NCBI GenBank assembly: GCA_003024985.2
Contig: PXIH01S0025910.1
Strand: one strand, 5' to 3'
Origin: Euperipatoides rowelli
Taxonomy: Eukaryota > Onychophora > Udeonychophora > Euonychophora > Peripatopsidae
DNA: 10,139 nt
The notes below the pieces were generated by a model. The model saw only the letters and a program-made list of their open reading frames with translations. It did not search any database and had not been told where the DNA came from. Shown one piece after another: positions 7,300-10,139 of this stretch. A program made the position numbers and the translations under genes. Each line of letters opens with the position of its first letter. The stretch's first letter is position 1.

Positions 7300-7608
7300 A
7301 TGGAACACTTGTTACTAGGCAGCTATAAACTGATAAGTTTTATACCTTTGTTGCACGATAACCTATTAGGACAAGGCGAAGAAGCAGTCTATTATAAAAA
7401 TTTATCTGAATTACTGACACTGATACTAGACAACCTGAGAATTAAATTTTGAATTGATCAGAGACACACAAGGAATGTTTACACTTACAACCTGTGGTTT
7501 ACCTGATTGTCTGGTGACAATATAACCCCTCTGGACTGCAGGATTACTTCTCTTGAACAGGATCTGATAACCTTAACACGAAACAACAAAAATATATTTC
7601 ATCTGTGA
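7300..7608 (+). pseudogene. Possible coding relic downstream of the plus LINE, unrecognised
   Basis: One frame runs 102 codons from ATG at 7300 to a stop at 7606-7608 with only two internal stops. Readable parts are MEHLLLGSYKLISFIPLLHD, then EEAVYYKNLSELLTLILDNL, then IDQRHTRNVYTYNLWFT, then SGDNITPLDCRITSLEQDLI. The same frame can be read upstream to about 7249 (YGLWTKCGGLKDVSMG). Position and strand suit a continuation of the plus-strand LINE, but the text does not match the C-terminal pattern seen at 779-1096, so it may be another element or a cellular relic. An overlapping frame is open from about 7556 to 7752 and competes for the last part. Chance cannot be excluded at this composition. 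Confidence 0.3.
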
Positions 7609-8489
7609 TGTATGTTCAAAGAGTTCAGAGTGCGGATATTTCAATAAACACCTGTTTATTAATAACTTTTTCTAAGACCTTTAAAACTTACAGGTTCCAT
7701 TTAATTTCAATGTTTCAATATATTTCATTTAAATTGTTATCAATATTACACTAGTGTAGCCCTTGGCTCAGCAGATAATTAAGTTGGATATTTATTAAAC
7801 TTTTATCGTGTTGATAATTCAACAACTTGGATTTGTCTGAACCTATACAAGGTAAATTCTTTTAATTATTAATACTCTCTAATCAGAAGTAACTATTTCA
7901 TAATACTGGCAGAAAACAGTATCTCTTCTGATAAAATTACAAAAATGGGGTTGTGCCATCATGGTCTATTTATGATAAATTAACAATTCAGATTTGATTT
8001 ACTTCACAATTTAGTTATGTTTAATGAAACTTATTATTCTTTCTATACTTAAAATTCCAAAATTAGCTAAGAAGTTATTGACATCTAAAATAAAACAAAA
8101 GATGGCATCACTCTATTGTTCAATATTCAATTGATTATACCTGGATAATATTCTATTACAATTTCAAACACCATAATTATTTAACAACTTTGATTATAGT
8201 CCTATTAAATTGCTAAAATTAGAGTCCTTGATTTATAAAATAATTGACATAGCTTGCAAAGTTCTGCTTCAGTTGGGGATCCTATTTCAACTGGTAAACT
8301 GTTCAATTTGAAGTTTGTATTAGATCTAGATCTTATCAAAGTAAAATTTATCTTTACATTTAGGTTCAATGATTAACTAATTAATCATGGAGGATGTTAG
8401 TAGCTTCGTAGCAAAATTATAATTATTATAGTTAATAAAGTTAAACAGTGCTAATTATTCGTAGTTAAATAAATGTTAAATTCAAACCT
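7609..8489. other. AT-rich stretch, scattered open frames on both strands
   Basis: The best frames overlap on opposite strands between about 8160 and 8372. A 55-codon minus-strand frame (8205-8372) includes NTNFKLNSLPVEIGSPTEAE, while the plus strand of the same patch is also open for about 40 codons. Neither shows a known motif. A 12-base palindrome AGATCTAGATCT lies at 8322-8333. No gene is called. Confidence 0.45.
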
Positions 8490-8870
8490 GGTCAGCACAA
8501 TTGCTGAGAGTTGGCACCTCTGATCCTGTGCGAAGTCTTGCTGGATCCAGTGATATACCAGTCTATTCTGCTTATCTAATTTTATTTGATATCAAAGCCT
8601 GACTATCTCTATCTTAGTTCTTGAGACATCTATGGGCTTAATTAATTTAATATACTAACTGGGGGGATAAGCAGGTATCTTGAAGTTGTAGATTTAACTC
8701 AAAATTTGCTTGTTGATAGTCAAAGATGAACACAGTGGCACCTCCAACCTGTAGGATGTTCTATACAAGTTTAAGAGAGCACCGAGTTCACCAATAAACT
8801 AGTGACGAATCTGACTGGATAGTTTACTTGATTGAAATTACTGTTCCGACCCTTTAAAAATCAAAAGATT
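8490..8870. other. GC-richer patches with open frames, strand unresolved
   Basis: Two patches, about 8490-8580 and 8680-8850, are less AT-rich than their surroundings. On the plus strand they read, among others, VGTSDPVRSLAGSSDIPVYS and MNTVAPPTCRMFYTSLREHR. On the minus strand they read DPARLRTGSEVPTLSNCADQ, and VGGATVFIFDYQQANFELNL in a 40-codon frame. The minus-strand frame at 8500-8560 ends at a CAG-GTTTGA that could be a splice donor. Both patches contain GGCACCTC. They could be exons, transposon relics or fragments of a short repeat. The evidence does not choose between them. Confidence 0.3.
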
Positions 8871-9524
8871 TTGTTTTATACTTATAGTTCATCTGCATAA
8901 TTGGGCTGTTAAAAATCACTTGAGGGTCATTATTGGGTGATACTAATTGGATGGGTCAGCTGACCATTTAATGAGTCAATGAAAAATGGCCCCTTCTGTC
9001 ATCCCTGTTTCTCTTCTCTTCAGCATCAATAGTCATAATTAGTTGTTTTGTAAGTTCCAATTTATTTTGTTATTCAACAGGGGTTCCCGTGAATTAACTT
9101 CAATATTTTCATGATTTCTATTGCCTAATTTCAGTAGCTTTACTTTTAAGCTGTATTAACAAGCTTATCCTCTGATATTTTAATTAATTTGTGCTGCAGT
9201 ACTCATGATTCCTTGCAAGCATTAGTAGAAATCTTGTCCATTAATGACACTATTTCAGTCATTAGATGAAAGTTTGTTGATTGCAGGTTAGAGTTTCTTG
9301 TTCCGATGGCCTATTTCATCCTTGGACAATGCTCACGAATTTAAAGCCAGGGCTTTCATACAGTATGTAGAACATAATATGCTTAAATGTAGTATACATA
9401 TTTTTCCAAAATAATTCCTTCTGTATTTTAACTTGATCAACAGACCAAGCCATTCTTTGTTTAATAATTCTCATATCAATAGGGTATCTAATAATGCCAC
9501 ATTCAGATTTCATTCATTTTAAAT
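8871..9524. other. AT-rich stretch, no gene seen
   Basis: No recognisable coding frame, RNA gene or repeat. A 65-codon minus-strand open frame (9316-9513) has no motif and is of chance length. Confidence 0.55.
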
Positions 9525-9539
9525 TTCCAGGATTTATTT
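9525..9539. repeat. Target-site duplication of the SINE, left copy
   Basis: TTCCAGGATTTATTT, identical to 9899-9913. The two copies flank the minus-strand SINE exactly at its 3' and 5' ends. Confidence 0.85.
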
Positions 9540-9611
9540 ATTTTTTAAAAAAAAAAATTTCCATAGGAAATTTCTGTGTTTATTGTTCTACTATTTACAT
9601 ATTTACAGTAT

Positions 9612-9707
9612 CTAGTTAACATTCTTCTGAACCAGATACAACAATGCTGTGTTCTTTCTTGCCGTGTCCATTACTCTTAATCCTATGATTCTTTCCATTT
9701 CTGTCAT
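9612..9707 (-). other. 31-codon open frame inside the SINE body
   Basis: The minus strand reads MTEMERIIGLRVMDTARKNT and continues ALLYLVQKNVN before a stop. SINEs do not normally encode protein, so this is most likely incidental. It might instead mark where the SINE body was captured from a coding sequence or from its partner LINE. Confidence 0.2.
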
Positions 9708-9763
9708 TAATCCAATTATCTGTTAAGAAATACATAATTAATATACTTATAATTTATTAAATT

Positions 9764-9813
9764 CTCCGGTGCCGCCAAACAAAAGAAAATTTGTCAATTT
9801 TTTGGCACCGGAG
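9764..9813. other. GC-rich hairpin within the SINE
   Basis: CTCCGGTGCC (9764-9773) and GGCACCGGAG (9804-9813) are exact reverse complements, enclosing a 30-base A- and T-rich loop. It lies directly 3' of the tRNA-like head on the minus strand. It is the most stable short hairpin in the window and could be an RNA structural element of the SINE. Confidence 0.9.
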
Positions 9814-9820
9814 CTGCCCA

Positions 9821-9886
9821 GAGATTGAACCTATGATCCCCTTATATGCCAAGCACACTGTGGCCGGGGACAGAACCTCAAGGCCA
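9821..9886 (-). promoter_or_regulatory. Pol III internal promoter: A box and B box
   Basis: The A box is TGGCCTTGAGG at 9876-9886 and is followed by TT as in tRNA D-loops (TGGC-nnn-G-n-GGTT). The B box is GGTTCAATCTC at 9821-9831, against a consensus of GGTTCRANNCC. Both are on the minus strand in the correct order and frame the tRNA-like head of the SINE. Confidence 0.75.
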
Positions 9887-9898
9887 CGCCACCTTGAC

Positions 9899-9913
9899 TT
9901 CCAGGATTTATTT
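9899..9913. repeat. Target-site duplication of the SINE, right copy
   Basis: Identical to 9525-9539 over 15 bases. The flanks diverge immediately afterwards. Confidence 0.85.
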
Positions 9914-10092
9914 TATTTATTGCACTGTTAATTACTAATATCATATTAGTCGATCACACTTTTGTAATTCATTTATTAGCATTGTTCAAACATCCTGGCC
10001 AATCACTGACCTTCAGTTTTTATTAAAAGATGATTTATTTGATCTTCTGAGGGATTCGTTTGCTCTATCATTCATGTGACATTTCATTTTTC

Positions 10093-10139
10093 TTTTTTTT
10101 TTGGCTGTTCTTCGCCAATACCCCGCCTGGCGGCTAAGG
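10093..10139 (-). mobile_element. Probable 3' end of a minus-strand retroposon, cut by the window edge
   Basis: T10 at 10093-10102 is an A10 tail on the minus strand. It is preceded, reading from the right edge, by a GC-rich 37-base block that contains CCGCC-T-GGCGG (10123-10133) and CGCCA / TGGCG inverted words (10113-10117 and 10128-10132). An abrupt GC-rich block ending in poly(A) inside AT-rich DNA is typical of a SINE or other retroposon 3' end. The remainder lies outside the window, so family and length are unknown. Confidence 0.45.

Larger units (their letters stand above)
9540..9898 (-). mobile_element. Complete tRNA-related SINE, about 359 bp
   Basis: The minus strand begins at 9898 with a tRNA-like head. 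TGGCCTTGAGG (9886-9876) matches a pol III A box and GGTTCAATCTC (9831-9821) matches a B box at 10 of 11 positions, 55 bases apart. True tRNAs have about 44, so there is roughly 10 bases extra. A GC-rich hairpin follows (9813-9764), then an AT-rich body with a 31-codon open frame (9707-9612). The 3' end is T11 then A6-T-AAATAAA running into the left flank. A 15-bp duplication bounds it on both sides, the mark of LINE-type target-primed insertion. SINEs of this class are transcribed by RNA polymerase III and moved by a partner LINE. The flanking duplication is still perfect, so it is younger than the LINE relics here. I do not recognise the family. Confidence 0.8.

Noticed and set aside
8205-8372. 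55-codon minus-strand open frame as a gene fragment
   Set aside because: The plus strand of the same patch is also open and equally protein-like; without a motif or homologue, strand and reality cannot be decided.
9804-9898. A functional tRNA gene
   Set aside because: A and B boxes are present, but the spacing is too long, no clean cloverleaf or acceptor stem forms, and the unit continues into a SINE body bounded by target-site duplications.

Overview
This window looks like gene-poor, AT-rich nuclear DNA from an animal, most plausibly an invertebrate. The evidence is the decayed non-LTR retrotransposon (LINE) fragments, a tRNA-related SINE with target-site duplications, degenerate tandem repeats, microsatellites, homopolymer runs and one ambiguous base (N at 3178). 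Nothing resembles a prokaryotic operon, ribosome-binding sites, a CRISPR array or an intact phage or viral gene. No intact protein-coding gene was found. The species cannot be named from sequence alone; an arthropod is only a guess.

Layout, left to right. Positions 1-670 are a degenerate tandem repeat with a period of about 66 bp, built from two related half-units, and it runs off the left edge. Positions 779-1096 (+) are the decayed C-terminal end of a CR1/L2/Jockey-type reverse transcriptase. Positions 1252-1500 (-) and 1923-2147 (-) hold two weaker coding relics, one Lys/Glu-rich and one Cys/His-rich. From 2148 to about 3830 the DNA is AT-rich with nothing recognisable. Positions 3831-3981 carry a 51-bp direct repeat at 100-bp spacing plus an inverted copy that makes a 30-bp perfect hairpin, followed by a TA microsatellite. 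Positions 4568-4975 are a second tandem repeat (three copies plus a partial one, about 120 bp each). A small GC-rich island lies at 5081-5155.

Positions 6030-7262 are the clearest transposon graveyard. A minus-strand LINE (YADD box, then YLGTIL and further downstream motifs) meets a plus-strand LINE of another type (SGIPQG, then a DLG-VDHKLSFSSH region) head to head near 6850. A possible further relic (+) follows at 7300-7608. Positions 7609-9524 are AT-rich with scattered open stretches of unclear strand and meaning. Positions 9540-9898 are a complete minus-strand SINE of about 359 bp with pol III A and B boxes, a GC-rich hairpin and a 15-bp target-site duplication. The right edge (10093-10139) shows a poly(T) run followed by a GC-rich block, which looks like the 3' end of another minus-strand retroposon cut by the window.

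Nothing here needs to work together as a pathway. The history implied is repeated retrotransposition, truncation and decay, plus local tandem duplication. The elements most likely to repay a search are the SINE, the head-to-head LINE junction, the hairpin cluster and the two tandem repeat families.
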